Shown here: one piece after another, positions 1 through 11,370 of the stretch
Numbering within the stretch: position 1 is the first letter of the stretch
Layout: each line of letters begins with the position of its first letter
Program-made: the position numbers and the translations under genes
The notes under the pieces: generated by a model
Seen by the model: the letters and a program-made list of their open reading frames with translations, nothing else
Told to the model about the DNA's origin: nothing
The model's database searches: none
Source: Odontesthes bonariensis
Lineage: Eukaryota; Chordata; Actinopteri; Atheriniformes; Atherinopsidae
Length of the DNA stretch: 64,000 nt
NCBI RefSeq assembly: GCF_027942865.1
Contig: NC_134509.1
Location: 9,383,754 to 9,447,753, forward strand
Reading direction: 5' to 3'

Positions 1-402
1 TGGAGGAGTGACAGAGAGAGAGTATTGAAATGAATTGCACGCTTGAGCTTTTTGCAAGCCTCCACACCTGCCCTGCACCGAGACCTGAGTGCATCAACGA
101 AGTCACATGGCTGCTTTATGCCTAAGACTAAAGGCCACCGGTTGGTGTCTGTCTGTGTGGGTGCGCAGTATGTGCTTGTAAACTAAATCAAAGAGATTTC
201 CGTCATTAAAAGATGTTAAAGTGCCAAACAGCTGAGGGCAGAAAGAAGAGAAGACAGGGGGAGGAGACACATTTAAAGACAGAGTTGAAAGAAAACATTG
301 ACTTGTTTTCATTTCCATCAATAATTCAGGATGTGTATCATCTCCTGTGGTGTGCAGCTGCAAACTTCATGCCTCAGCAATTTCAACAGTGTTAAACACG
401 AT

Positions 403-440
<38 letters not shown>
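403..440. repeat. (AC)n microsatellite
   Basis: An uninterrupted dinucleotide AC tract of 38 bases follows a unique sequence and ends before ATCAGG. Confidence 0.95.
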
Positions 441-443
<3 letters not shown>

Positions 444-1450
444 AGGAGGATTAGGAATTGTTTGTGTCATTCTTTGGACAGAGAAATGTAATTTATGTTA
501 ATGTTGGATTCTTCTCTGACAAATTCTGACTGCAGGAAAGTGGTGGGTTCATTATTGGTGCACTTTTTTATCGCTTGATGTCTTTTGCATCCAACAGGCA
601 GCACATGTTTTGCATTACTCTGCGCTCCTGTTCCATAAAACATAACTACTCCATTTTTGTACCAATGACAGACATCTTAACCTTCTGATCCTCTCTTCTC
701 CTTAGTACTATGAATACAGCTGCCCTGATCAATACTTCCAAGTATTCTAGATTTTTTTGTTGGATGTGATTTGAAGCAAAAGGTATTTATCTAAAGGGAA
801 AGCACAGAAAAACAATCCCTTTAATTTGAATCAGCTCTTTGAAGCATTTTAGCATCTCTCAGTTCATGATTTTTTGAGTGACATGACATTTTGAGTCTTT
901 TGGATCTCTTACATCAGCATAATTTCCAGCATAAAACATGCTTTTCTTTTCAATAAGTAATATCACTTCACTGTACACAGCTCATCACAAAGGCAGGCAG
1001 ACAAATCTAGCAGCTGCCTGGTGAATATAGTGGAGAATTTAGCATTTAAAGAGCTCCGTGGGTCCGTGGAGAGCAAAAGTCAGGTGAAAAGAATATCGGA
1101 TTCAGTTAATTTTTAATCATAAATCAGTGTTAATGATGCTCCATTTTATGTCTGCTGAATAAAAAGAATAGGCTGATATGGGGGTTCTCCAATCTATACG
1201 ACCATATGGGTTAAATACATCCCTAACTTAGTTTTAGGTCATATACCTGCATGAACAAGAGCCACAGACATGTTTTGGGGAAGAGACCATTCTATGAAGC
1301 ACATTTAAAAACAAATACTGACTAATGTGTTTTAGCAAGTTATTGCAAATAAGGCCCAACAAGTTCTCACTTTGCGAAAACTGGCTCATGGTAGAGTGGG
1401 TTAAGATTGATGATTGATGTGGTTATTACATGCTTGTTCATTCATAAGTT

Positions 1451-2215
1451 GTGTATAAAGTGGAGGGGCAAAATCAAATAAAAAGTTATCAAGTAAAGCA
1501 AAATACATTTTCTATTCAGTATTTATCTACCAATGATTCTACGTCTTGTGAATTGGGCTCCAACTTTACTCAAATTATGAGTAAATACTGTCTTTGGCTC
1601 ATAAACTATTATAACATTTTGCATTTAACAAGGCAGCATATTCTTGAAAGCTTACATGATCACAATAACACGCATCCAATAAACGTACCGCGAAAAAGAG
1701 CAATGAGAATCATAAACAAAACGACTTTAAAAGAAGAATCTGATTTACTTTTTATGCAATCAAAAACACTCATTTTGACCTCAAAATAGCCCAAATTGTG
1801 TACAAAGCAAGAAACCAATCATTACCCCAGAATATTCAGACTTAGTTCAGACTATTTAAAACCATATATTAAGAATATGTGGGTGAACAAGTAAGAAAGC
1901 TATGTTGTTATTTATCTCATCCTGGTAACCTTGATATGATTTTTGTTACTATTATTTTATTCATGATTGCAAAACAGTTTATTTACATAATAAATATACG
2001 CATTGCCTGTTTGAAACTTTTTTATCTTCATCTCTTTTTGACATAAGGGGGTAGGTCTCCATAAATGTGTACTTCTACCTTCTCCCTTTCAGACAAAAGA
2101 GGCGTCCATTTACATCATCCTGACATTGCTGTATGACTGATACTAACCTCTCTGATTTTGTTTATATTATTTAAAATTGCTGCACAGCTCCAAATGAAAT
2201 AAATTCTTGTACAGT
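1451..2215 (+). mobile_element. Decayed non-LTR retrotransposon (LINE) 3' end
   Basis: An open frame at 1451-1789 carries KRAMRIINKT followed by LLFMQSKTL, the pattern seen near the C-terminus of LINE reverse transcriptases. At about 1778 the frame shifts, and the next frame continues with DLKIAQIVYKARN then SLPQNIQ, the expected continuation of the same protein. A downstream segment beginning AAGGGGGTAGGTCTCC near 2045 and ending with AATAAA-containing sequence near 2205 looks like the 3' untranslated tail of such elements. The copy is frameshifted and truncated, so it is inactive. The clade was not determined, and the 5' limit is approximate. Confidence 0.7.
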
Positions 2216-2708
2216 CTTGTTAAAAGATTACCATTTAGATTGGAAGAGTATTTGACAATTTAACATTATACAAATAGTGGGAAGATATCTATTTTCTTCT
2301 TATTATACAAGTACTTTATTTTCACTGGCTTCATTTCCATCAAGAATGCATACTATGACATGTCAGTGTTATACATTGCATTATACAGTGTGTGGGAGAT
2401 AACAGGGGAGAGCATTACTTTAAAGCTGGATATTATCAGACAAACTCTGGCATCATTATATCTGAGGCTGACAGAGTGCACAGTGCGGTTTAATGGGCTC
2501 CACATAATCTAACATCAGCACATAACCTTCTGTTTGACCTGCGGCAATCTAATTTATTGTCAAAGCTAAACAACAACACAAACCAAGGCCAAATCTTGGG
2601 CTCCTATACATTGATGGCTATGTCTGCTATCAAAAGTTGTTTACATTTTTCTGTGTCAGGCCAGGAGGTGACTTAAGGAGCCACAGGCTATTGTTTTTCA
2701 TTGTCATT

Positions 2709-2762
<54 letters not shown>
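2709..2762. repeat. (ATC)18 trinucleotide microsatellite
   Basis: A perfect ATC repeat of 54 bases. It is readable as an isoleucine run in one frame, but nothing around it supports a coding exon. Confidence 0.95.
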
Positions 2763-2764
<2 letters not shown>

Positions 2765-4329
2765 CCACCTCCTTTACTTTAGAGTTGCCAAAGAGATGCA
2801 CTGCTTAACATATGTGGTTAGATTTTGCAGTTTTCATTTTGCCCTCTGCTTTTCAGCTCTCTCCATCCTCTTAGGCAATTAGGGGGCCCAGAGCTGGCAA
2901 GCCAGACCCAAGCCATTATGTCGTGTCAGTGAATGAGAGTGTGTCCATGTGTGTGTGCGTGTGTGAGCCCAGGTGATGTGCTTAAAGGCGAGAATGAAGA
3001 AACTATTTTCTCCTCTCACAGAAAAAGGCATGGATCACTGTAAATTGGACAGTTTGGGTCACACTTAGGGAGTCCAAAGCCCCTGTGCATATGAGTGTGT
3101 GAGTGTTTTGGTGAGTCTTGTGCTCTCCTCTTCCTCCACATTTCAACACACGAGGACACACATTGACACTTTTTCTCTCTGCAATTTATGTCAACAGACT
3201 GTGGAAGTAAAAGTGCATCAGAGTCTGACTTGCAGAGGTAGCAGGAGGGAAGCTTTTGCTCTGATACAAGATCAGATAGAAAGAGTTTGTGTGTGAGAGC
3301 ATAGGATATGTCTGCTTCCCTGAGTCAAGCCAAGGCATAGATGTGACTGTGGACCATTTAAGTGTTTTGATCTTTGCCTGTCTGTCCATGTCTCAGATCG
3401 AACAGGTGTTTTTTCCCCTTTGTCTCCTTCTCTCTTTCTTTTGCTCCCACTCCCTGCTATATGTGTGCATTCAAGACCTTATATTAGTTGCCTACATGAG
3501 GCACATGTACTTAATGCCCATCTCTGGAAGGGGGTTTTGGGGGACGATAGAGAAGAAAGGCTAATGAATGAGAGAGAAGTAAAGGAGGATATCAGAATAT
3601 GGTCAGAGGGGGATGAAACAAGAAGTGACCGAAACATGATAGATAAAGATAATAGAAATGGAAATAAAGGGATAAACATCTGAAGAGTGGTCTGAAGTGA
3701 CCACAAATCCCTGTTTATGAACTTTGTTCTGTCTGATAGCACAAACATTATATGAAAGGGGGAAAGAGGGAGAGGACCAGTGAAGCAAGGCATCTAAATT
3801 CACTGTCAAGTTTCTTTCATCTATCCTATTAGTTACGTTTTGGGAAACTGGGACAACATGGTCCGTTTGGAGCTATAACACACTCTTCTTGAATGCAGAT
3901 AGAGCCCAACATGCGCACAAACACACACACAAACACACACGGACCGCAGAGAATGCTTTCCTTGATCTGTGTGGCTCTGTTATTGACTGACCCGATTGAG
4001 GATAAGAGGGAAATTACCAGCCGAAGGTGGTCTGCGTTTTATTCAAATCAGACACACGCATAGACACACACAAACTTTAAACATCTATGCTTATGAGGAC
4101 CATCTTGAGCAGAATACGATCCCTATTCTATTAACTCTTCCTTTAAAGTGGAACGCCATCCATTTTTCACACCAATATGTGTTTTCAGATGAGGGGGGGG
4201 GTACAGCTTCCTGTGAAAAGGTTTCAGAAAGGGTTTTAACACTCCACAGGGAGCAGCAAAAAAAACAAACAGATGACCTGCTTCTTGTGCCTTGATGTCA
4301 CTTGAGTAACCAATGGTTGTGGCTGAAGA

Positions 4330-4522
4330 TTAAAGGAGAAGTTCGGTTTTTTTTAACCTGGACCTTATTTCTGGCATAAAATACGTTCATCTACTCTCCG
4401 ATAACAGTTTGGTGAAAGTCGGCGTCCTTCGGACGATATTTAGATCCCCATATATCCATATATAGGGGCATCGACGGATGCCCCCGTTCACTCCCGTTGT
4501 ATCTCCCGAACTTCTCCTTTAA
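4330..4522. mobile_element. TTAA-flanked MITE, family A
   Basis: The element starts TTAAAGGAGAAGTTCGG (4330-4346) and ends with its exact reverse complement, CCGAACTTCTCCTTTAA (4506-4522). That gives 13-bp perfect terminal inverted repeats bounded by TTAA on both sides. The 193-bp length and lack of coding capacity fit a non-autonomous DNA element. TTAA target duplication occurs in the piggyBac and Kolobok superfamilies. The AGG-type terminus fits Kolobok better than the usual CCY terminus of piggyBac, but the assignment is inference. Confidence 0.8.
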
Positions 4523-4919
4523 GGCCAAATCCCAATCCCCCCCCTTTGCCCTACTACTTGACCCAAACCCTGCAGGGAATCTGTTCATCCAAATGGTGCC
4601 CAACGTGCTTGTTAAAGGGCTAGATGACACTATTCTTCATTCCCAAAGGAAAAAATGGTTATCTTATCCCTGCAAAATGGAGGGAAAGGGTCAAGCGGGG
4701 GAATTGGGATTTGGCCTAAATGTCTGCAAACAATCTGGGAGTGTGGAGAAATTAATGAACCAGTCATTTCTGCCCACTGCTTCTTAGTTACAGTGGTTGG
4801 TATTGTTGGGAGGCAACAAGTTTTATGAGCAAGAATAATGTGAATATAAAAGAAAATATCTGGATATGCTGCATTAATTTCAACCCCTTATTTTAAACTG
4901 CACAAGTAGAATAGAGTAG

Positions 4920-5205
4920 AGTTCAAGTACAACCCTAAATATGTAGAGTGGTTCCCTATATCATCACAGGGCTGCAGCCTTTGGGTGAGAAGCAGGATAC
5001 ACCCTGGAGAGGTTGCCATTACGTCAGAGGGCCTGAACAGAGACAACCAACCATGCAAACTCACACTCACTCCTGAGGTCCATTTATAATCACCAATTAA
5101 CCTAACATACAAAGAACAAGCAACGAGGCACTAGCCAAGATTCAAAACAGCAACTTTCTTGCTGTGAGGTGACAGTGCGAACCATCACACTTTATTCTAG
5201 AATTG
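4920..5205 (+). repeat. Degenerate teleost interspersed repeat fragment
   Basis: Phrases such as GGATACACCCTGGAGAGGTT, CACCAATTAACCTAACAT and CTTGCTGTGAGGTGACAGTG match, from memory, the consensus of a very common teleost interspersed repeat (CCTGGACAGGT, then ACCAATTAACCTAAC, then CTTGCTGTGAGGCGACAGTG). A second remnant lies near 59.4 kb. Boundaries and class are not certain. Confidence 0.55.
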
Positions 5206-5288
5206 CTTCTTCTTTTTTTTGTTAATGGCTGTATAATTGCTTCTTGGTATCAAATAATGAGTAACAATAGGTCCAATGGATTGTTTTC

Positions 5289-5460
5289 TTAAAGGGATAG
5301 TTCGCCTCTTTTGACATGAAGCTGTATGACATCCAATATTAGCAATATCGTTTATGAACATTTTCTTACCCCCACTGCGTCCTGTGAGCCGAGTTCCGGT
5401 CTTGTTTTGGCGTTGACGAATGTAGTCCGGCTAGTTGGCTGGGGGCACAAAAATAAAGCG
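5289..5460. mobile_element. TTAA element, family B, one end only
   Basis: It begins TTAAAGGGATAGTTCGCC and continues with TCTTTTGACATGAAGCTGTA, the same terminus as the complete copy at 7756-7960. Shared interior sequence includes the stretch ending CTGTGAGCCGAGTTCCGG. No matching inverted terminus was found downstream, so this is a truncated copy or one end of a longer family member. The right limit is approximate; related sequence may continue to about 5700. Confidence 0.65.
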
Positions 5461-7755
5461 TTTTGCTTCTCAAAACAATATGCATTCAAAAGAGTAATAC
5501 ATTTGCGTCACAAAATCGTTCTCCAGGAAAAAGTCAGACCTCACAATCGCTTGGTGCTATTTTCTCTCCCTTCGTATCACTGCGTTCTGCCACCCGCCAA
5601 CAGCCGCACCTGTTAAGGTGTTTACTGCTCGGAAGCAGGGGACTGCTCGGTCTGCACGGTCTACACAGCATGCAGCTTTCCAGCATACTCAACTTTAATC
5701 ATCAAGTTTAAAATTGTCGACCTCTGCCAAGGCCAGAATAAATGTAGAGGTATATGACCACTGCTGACTGTTTGTCTGTCTGTCAGCTAGATTTAAAAAA
5801 AACAAAAAGATGAGCAACTTGAGCTTTAATTAAAGAACCAACTGCACAGGATAGGTTAGGTTCAGGATGCCTGAGGCTTTGCTTTTTGCCAACTTTTTCT
5901 TGCATTAAAGCTATAAGAGATAATAAAAACTATTTATCTTGCTTAGAATGTTAAAGTAGTGAATGCTATAGTATAACAAGGCTTTTAGAAAAGTACTGTG
6001 GCCTTTTACACCAATCTTATGTAAAACAAATAGGCCACAAGGATTACGATAACTATCACAGTTAAGATTAGCAAAACTAGTAATTAACCCAGCATTGATA
6101 CACAGATTTGGAGAACCAAAATTTTTGCCAACTTAAACAACAATAAAATTCTAACTTGGAGAAGTCTAACACAACTAAAACCTTTAAAATGACTCAAAGA
6201 CTAAAAAGGTTTGTTGCCTTGATTTTCCCCCGCCCCCTCTTACAGCACCCATAAACTCATCCATCACGTTTAATTTGATCCTGCAAAACCTTTTTATAGC
6301 AGCGAAATACATTTTCTGTTATAATTAATATTGAATATTGTGTCTCCAGATCAATTGAACTGCAATCCCATACACACACACATTCGAGAGAGACGTGCCT
6401 TTTTCATGCGTCGGGTGGGGCTGGTGTGGTGAAGAGGTAATTATTTGCTTGGCCAGTCTGAGCTTGCTTTGACTCTCAAGGACGGAGAGACTCGCCCGCA
6501 GCCAACCAACCTACACAACGATTACACAAACAAAAAGTGTGCGTGTATTTTGCTCTGCCTGTAATGTCGGTTTTGGGACTTGAATTAAAGTATGCCTCTG
6601 TGTTCTTGTGTGTATGCATGCAGAATGTATAGTGGGCATGTGGTTCATATTTTTCAGAGCTGTGTATGTGTGTACGTGTGTGTGTGTGTGTGTCTGTGAG
6701 TCTCTAAGGGGTGGAATGATGACTTTTGCAGCATTGTGCCTGCGAGTCCACACCTCAGGGAATGAGCACCAAGTTGCACCATTACACACACGCACACACA
6801 TATATTCCCTTGTGTGTTGCAGTATAATAGCAGGGATGGAGAGCAGGAAATTGAGGTTGGGAAGGAGATCGAGGAGAAAGGCTTAGAGTGTGGATGGTAA
6901 TTGGAGGAGTTTTTTTTTTTAACTGATAAATGCACAGGACAGAAAAAGAGGGCAGAAAATATGATTTTTTTTAAAAAAAGGGAGGGGTTGGTGGAAAGAC
7001 TTTGGAGGATGAACATCAGTCATGTGAGATGAGCTGATCATCACATCCAGGCCAGACAGATCATGTTTCACTTTCTGGCCCCATAAAATCTTTTTACGGC
7101 AGCTTTCCCAAGATGATTGGTACTTGTTTTTATTTGGCCCTATGTTTGCATTTATGTGAGTTTGAGAGTGTGTAGCTGAATGCTTATAAAGCACAAAGTG
7201 TACATAAACATGTGTGTTTTGTGCATGCATGGCTGTACATGTGAATGCGGATAAACAGGATGATTAACAAACATGCAGAGCTGTTATATAGGATATGACA
7301 GTGTCATTTGTGTTTGTGTGTGTGTGTGTGTGTGTGTTCGGAGTGCTGAAGAGTCGTAAAGTTGCACCAGAGACTTCTGAGCGATTGCCTTGGACTACCA
7401 CAGCCAGGAGACCAATAAAATAGGCGGCTCAAAAAAGGCTCCTGCCAAGTGTCCAATGATTAGATCCAACTGAGGGAGACCGGAGCTGAATGGCCCGTCA
7501 TTACTCAGCTTCATTTCCCCTCAGAGCCCCTTTCCCAGTATCCCCCAGTAACAGGACGGTGTTTCTATCTCGAGTGCTGCAGAAACGCGTTGGTTTACGC
7601 TGTGGGTCTTTTTTCTTTTGTTTTTTTTCACAGCTGTGTGCACATGCTCTGTAGAAAGTTATCTATAGAGTTTTATACAGTTTTCTAATACAGTTCCTGT
7701 TTATTCTAATAAACAAAGCAAGACACACTTCTGTGAGCACAGTTGTTTGGATACA

Positions 7756-7960
7756 TTAAAGGGATAGTTTGCCTCTTTTGACATGAAGCTGTATGACATC
7801 CCAATCTAGCAATATAATTTATGAACATTGACTTACCCCCCCGCTGCGTCCTGTGAGCCGAGTTCCGGACTACCTTCATCAACGCCAAAACTCGGCTGGA
7901 ACTCGGCTCATATGGGATGTCATACAGCTTCATGTCAAAAGAGGCGAACTATCCCTTTAA
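7756..7960. mobile_element. TTAA-flanked MITE, family B, complete
   Basis: Both ends are present: TTAAAGGGATAGTTTGCC at the left and GGCGAACTATCCCTTTAA at the right. The terminal inverted repeats extend about 48 bp with a single visible mismatch, through the ATGAAGCTGTATGACATCC block. The 205-bp element could fold almost end to end into a hairpin and has no coding capacity. It looks like an internally deleted relative of the partial copy at 5289. Confidence 0.8.
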
Positions 7961-8817
7961 ATGATGGACTTCACCCAGCTATGCCCAGGGCAAAAATAAT
8001 GCATGAGATAAAAAGCTCAATTATAATGGTGTAAAATGATTGATTGGTGAGGATCTGACTTATTTTGAACAGGAGATTTCCATAGTAATGTTAACACAAA
8101 GTGTAAATCAAAGTGAGATCCTGTTCGAAACTCCTGAAACTGCTGCTTGTTTTCCTGCTTCCTTGTAGACACTGTGTGTGTGCGTGTGTGTGCGCGCGTG
8201 TGTGCATATATTGACTATGTCGTATTGATCTGATAAAACAGCAGGGTGGTCCAAATCAGTACATCCTGAAACTGAAGAGCAGAAGCTGTTGCTCAGAGTC
8301 TGGCAAACAAAAGTGGTGAAAGTTAAATTGGCCACGTTTAACTTGCTCTTCTCAGTCTTTAATTCGTGGAAAATCTGAGTCCGCAGGCCTCGCCGTTCGT
8401 CTTCTGGGCCAATTTATGAGCAACACATCTCCCATCTGTGTAATTCACAATTTGACCTCGCTGTTTGACTTATTGATTTTTTGCCAGAGTGGATCTTCTA
8501 AAGCATCCCTCCCGTTCTTTTGTTGGGACTTCATCCAGAACGCACCGTGTTCCGACCATGGTCCAGGGGTTACTGTGGAAGGTGAAGAGGGTTCTGGTTG
8601 GCTGGTCTGCGGGGTTCCCCGGGTGTCTGGATGGTTATAGCTCCCACAGGACCAACTCCCCACAGATCATTGTTTTTTTTCTATGAATAGCTGCTGCATT
8701 GCAGATGGAAAGAAAACGGCGAGAAGAAGGAAATGGGGAGGAAGAGCAGTAATGGATGGCGAGGAGTAATGATTTGTGGACACGCAGGGGGATGGGAATA
8801 GAATGTGGGGATACATG

Positions 8818-8987
8818 TAGGGTGACCACCTGCTCATAAGCCAAAGGGGGGACAAGGGGTATGTTTATGGGGGACAAGGGGGGACAAGGGGTATGTTTAT
8901 GGGGGACAAGGGGGGACGCCGCCCCGCCGCCAGACTCTTAGTGGTTTACCCATTTCTAGCACATACTACCTTACATGGTATATCAAT

Positions 8988-9051
<64 letters not shown>

Positions 9052-9576
9052 TCCTCTGTTATTGGTGATGTAATATATAACAATAATAATGATAACAATA
9101 TTTTGAACATTCAATGACACACACTACCATCTACACTGCCATTTTCCCCTGTGTTTTTTTTTTTTTTTTATCCACAAACCACAATCCACAACTAGTTCTA
9201 GCCAAGTATGCCGCGCCAACTGACTGACTGAAGTGCCTAGTGATGAGGCGCGTGAATTGACGTTCATCATCACTGCGAACGTTGAGTCAATTGTCATGGC
9301 AACAACAAATATTTGATAACAGCCAGCCTGTCAGATGCGACTGCAAGGGGTGTGTGTGTGCGCGCGTGTGTGGATCTGTTGTAGCTCTACAGTCTGCGGC
9401 GACTGTGCTGTTCTGAAATGTCAAGTAACGCTCGTTTCGCTATCTGGGTGGCGCGGGGAAAGTGACAACCCCAGCAAGAATCAATTATGCGGGACAAACT
9501 CTGAATTTGCGGGACGGACTATTTTGGCCTCGAACGCTGTACGCGCACGCGCTACGTGGGACGGTTGGTCACCCTA
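8818..9576. mobile_element. Non-autonomous hAT-type transposon with perfect 8-bp TSD
   Basis: Termini are TAGGGTGACCACC and its near reverse complement GGTTGGTCACCCTA. They are flanked by the identical 8-bp direct repeat GATACATG (8810-8817 and 9577-9584). An 8-bp target duplication is the hallmark of hAT elements. The 759-bp interior has no transposase-like frame. It contains a tandem duplication of a G-rich unit including GGGGTATGTTTATGGGGGAC (about 8847-8920) and a (TA)27 tract. Confidence 0.85.
8993..9046. repeat. (TA)27 tract inside the hAT element
   Basis: A perfect alternating TA run of 54 bases. It is a likely length-variable locus. Confidence 0.95.
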
Positions 9577-10559
9577 GATACATGTATGTTGGAGGCCGGA
9601 ATTCAAGAGACATGTAATTTTCAAGGAGACTCGTGTCCTCTGCCATGGCGTATAAAAGAAATAGGGACTGTTTTCTGTTTCCAGCATCTGCTCAAACATC
9701 ATTTGGGCACCTCAGCCTCTTGCAACAGGACTTTGACGCCTGTGAGACAGACAGAGAAAGGAAATGTGCTTAGATGAGCAAAGGAGGGACAGTCAGACAG
9801 GGTGGGGGTGAAGATGATGAAGAGGGTGCGTCTTCCGCCTCATTACCTCTACAAGTATTTGATGAACGTGCCACGATAGCTGCAGCCTCGCAAATTTCCA
9901 GAAGCAACAACCGTCATGGCACACACAATCACAAAGACACCCGTTTGGAAAACACGACATTTATATGCTTTTGTCCATGAAACTAAATTTTATTTTTTTA
10001 AAGATAGGCGGATGTATGGTTTATTATTTGGTTTACAGTTTTTAAGAGGCTAGGTTGGTGTTTATCTTAAAAGGGTATGTGATGCACAGAAACTGTTAGG
10101 CTACTCGAAATATGATTTATGGTTTATTTAGTTTTTGAAAGTTGTTGGCAAGAGAGTGGAAAAAATCAAATAACCAAAATAAAAGAAATGGCCTCTCTTC
10201 TGTTAAGCCATCCTTTTCTTTTAAATTAATTTTTATTCATCTTTTTTCTTTGCAGACGGTAGAATTAATAGACTTATAAATAAATCAATTGACTGACAAT
10301 CAAAAATGTGGGTTTCAGCCATAGCTGGCCATTCATTTTCTGATTAAATCTTCCCTAACACATAGGCAGGTATAGCACTTCTAACTTATTAATTAATGAG
10401 TGACAACGTTAATAACCTTGCCTCCACATGACTACAGTGCAATGCCTGCAGCATGCGTTGTATTATTCAAAATAAATGTGACATTAAACTGTCTTTGTGT
10501 CAGATGTTTGTGATTGGAGTTAAGGTTTCGGCATTTACATTCAACTCTGAGTCGCCCTG

Positions 10560-10746
10560 CTTTGCTCTCTCCCTCTCCTCTCCCTCCATATACTCCATAT
10601 ACTCCGCGTTATTCCACTTACTCCCTCCAGTCTCGGTTTAATGGGCGTGCGGTTGCCAAGAGAGACGCGCGTGCAGTGCAGTGTACAGCTTTAACGGCGA
10701 ATCGGCACGGGATCTCCCCCGCCATTTCCTCGTGTCGAGCCCTGGA
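10560..10746 (+). promoter_or_regulatory. klhl5: Probable klhl5 promoter / 5'UTR
   Basis: Directly upstream of the first ATG, a pyrimidine-rich stretch (10560-10630) passes into CpG-rich sequence. No TATA box at a convincing distance is seen, as is usual for CpG-island promoters. A short upstream open frame, ATG at 10641 to TAA at 10694, would precede the main start if transcription begins before it. The transcription start is not determined; this assignment is by position and composition. Confidence 0.45.
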
Positions 10747-11370
10747 ATGTCGAGTAGTGGCACGGGCTCTTCCTCGCGGAAGGAGTTCGATGTGAAGCAG
10801 ATCCTCAGGATCCGATGGAGATGGTTCGGTCACCCCGCGGTGCCTCCGCCTCACTCTCCGCAGCCAGGAGATTATCTCGCCGGGAGGAGAACGGGCGGCA
10901 GCTCCGGGAACGGACCCTCAGTTAGCGGTTGCAGCAACTCAAGTTCAGCCAGCGTAAACCCCAGCTCGGGGAGTCACAGCGGACTCGTGGCCAGCGGCAG
11001 CGCTGGGTCTAACCTGTGTAACGGCAGCGGCAGCAACAGAAAGTTTGCTGATCCGGCGGGGAGTCGGGGCGGTCCGGGAGGAGCGGCAGCCGGAGCCACG
11101 GGGAACTCTTGTACGCGCTCCCTCAGCCAGCCAGAGTGCAGAAGCTCCGCCGCGGGGCTGTCGTGGGTCTCCCCGCCGCTTCTTCGTCGCTCTCGTCCTG
11201 TGTCAAATATGGAGCCCCCTGGCGAGGCCCCGGTGCCCCAGGTGGTACCCGAGCCCTCGGCTCGTGTCGGGGTTGAGGAAGAAGCGGCGGCAGTGGCTGC
11301 AGCAGTGGGTACAGAGGACAACCAAAACCACCCGGAAACGGACTCCAGCTCGTGCAGGTAGGACTGTGAT
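10620..11370. other. CpG-island-like region over klhl5 exon 1
   Basis: CpG dinucleotides and overall GC content rise sharply here compared with the AT-rich flanks, then fall just after the exon 1 donor site. This marks the promoter-proximal end of klhl5. The edges were estimated by eye. Confidence 0.6.
10747..11357 (+). CDS. klhl5: klhl5 coding exon 1 (residues 1-204)
   Basis: Opens with [20 protein letters not shown] and RWRWFGH, conserved in KLHL5. A long Ser/Gly/Asn-rich, probably disordered, linker follows, and the exon ends ETDSSSC. The donor is AG|GTAGGA, in phase 2. The linker is longer and less conserved than in mammals. Confidence 0.88.

Larger units (their letters stand above)
1..10560. 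other. Intergenic region upstream of klhl5
   Basis: No protein-coding exon could be supported on either strand. Open frames here are short, mostly microsatellite translations or low-complexity sequence, and lack recognisable domains. The stretch holds simple repeats and several mobile-element pieces listed separately: a LINE relic near 1.45-2.2 kb, TTAA elements near 4.3, 5.3 and 7.8 kb, and a hAT-type element at 8.8-9.6 kb. An alternative upstream first exon of klhl5, as mammals have, could lie here but cannot be recognised from sequence alone. Confidence 0.7.

Noticed and set aside
403-440. CRISPR-like or tandem-array reading of repeats in the window
   Set aside because: All arrays are microsatellites or MITE units with no spacer-repeat pattern, and the genome is eukaryotic.
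6510-7016. Opposed Cys/Val- and Thr/His-rich open frames
   Set aside because: They are translations of GT/CA repeats on the two strands.
10681-10746. N-terminal extension of klhl5 beginning MYSFNGE
   Set aside because: The codon at 10681 is GTG, not ATG. The first in-frame ATG is 10747 and matches the conserved KLHL5 start.
10974-11321. 115-codon minus-strand frame over klhl5 exon 1
   Set aside because: Antisense shadow of a GC-rich coding exon, with no family resemblance.
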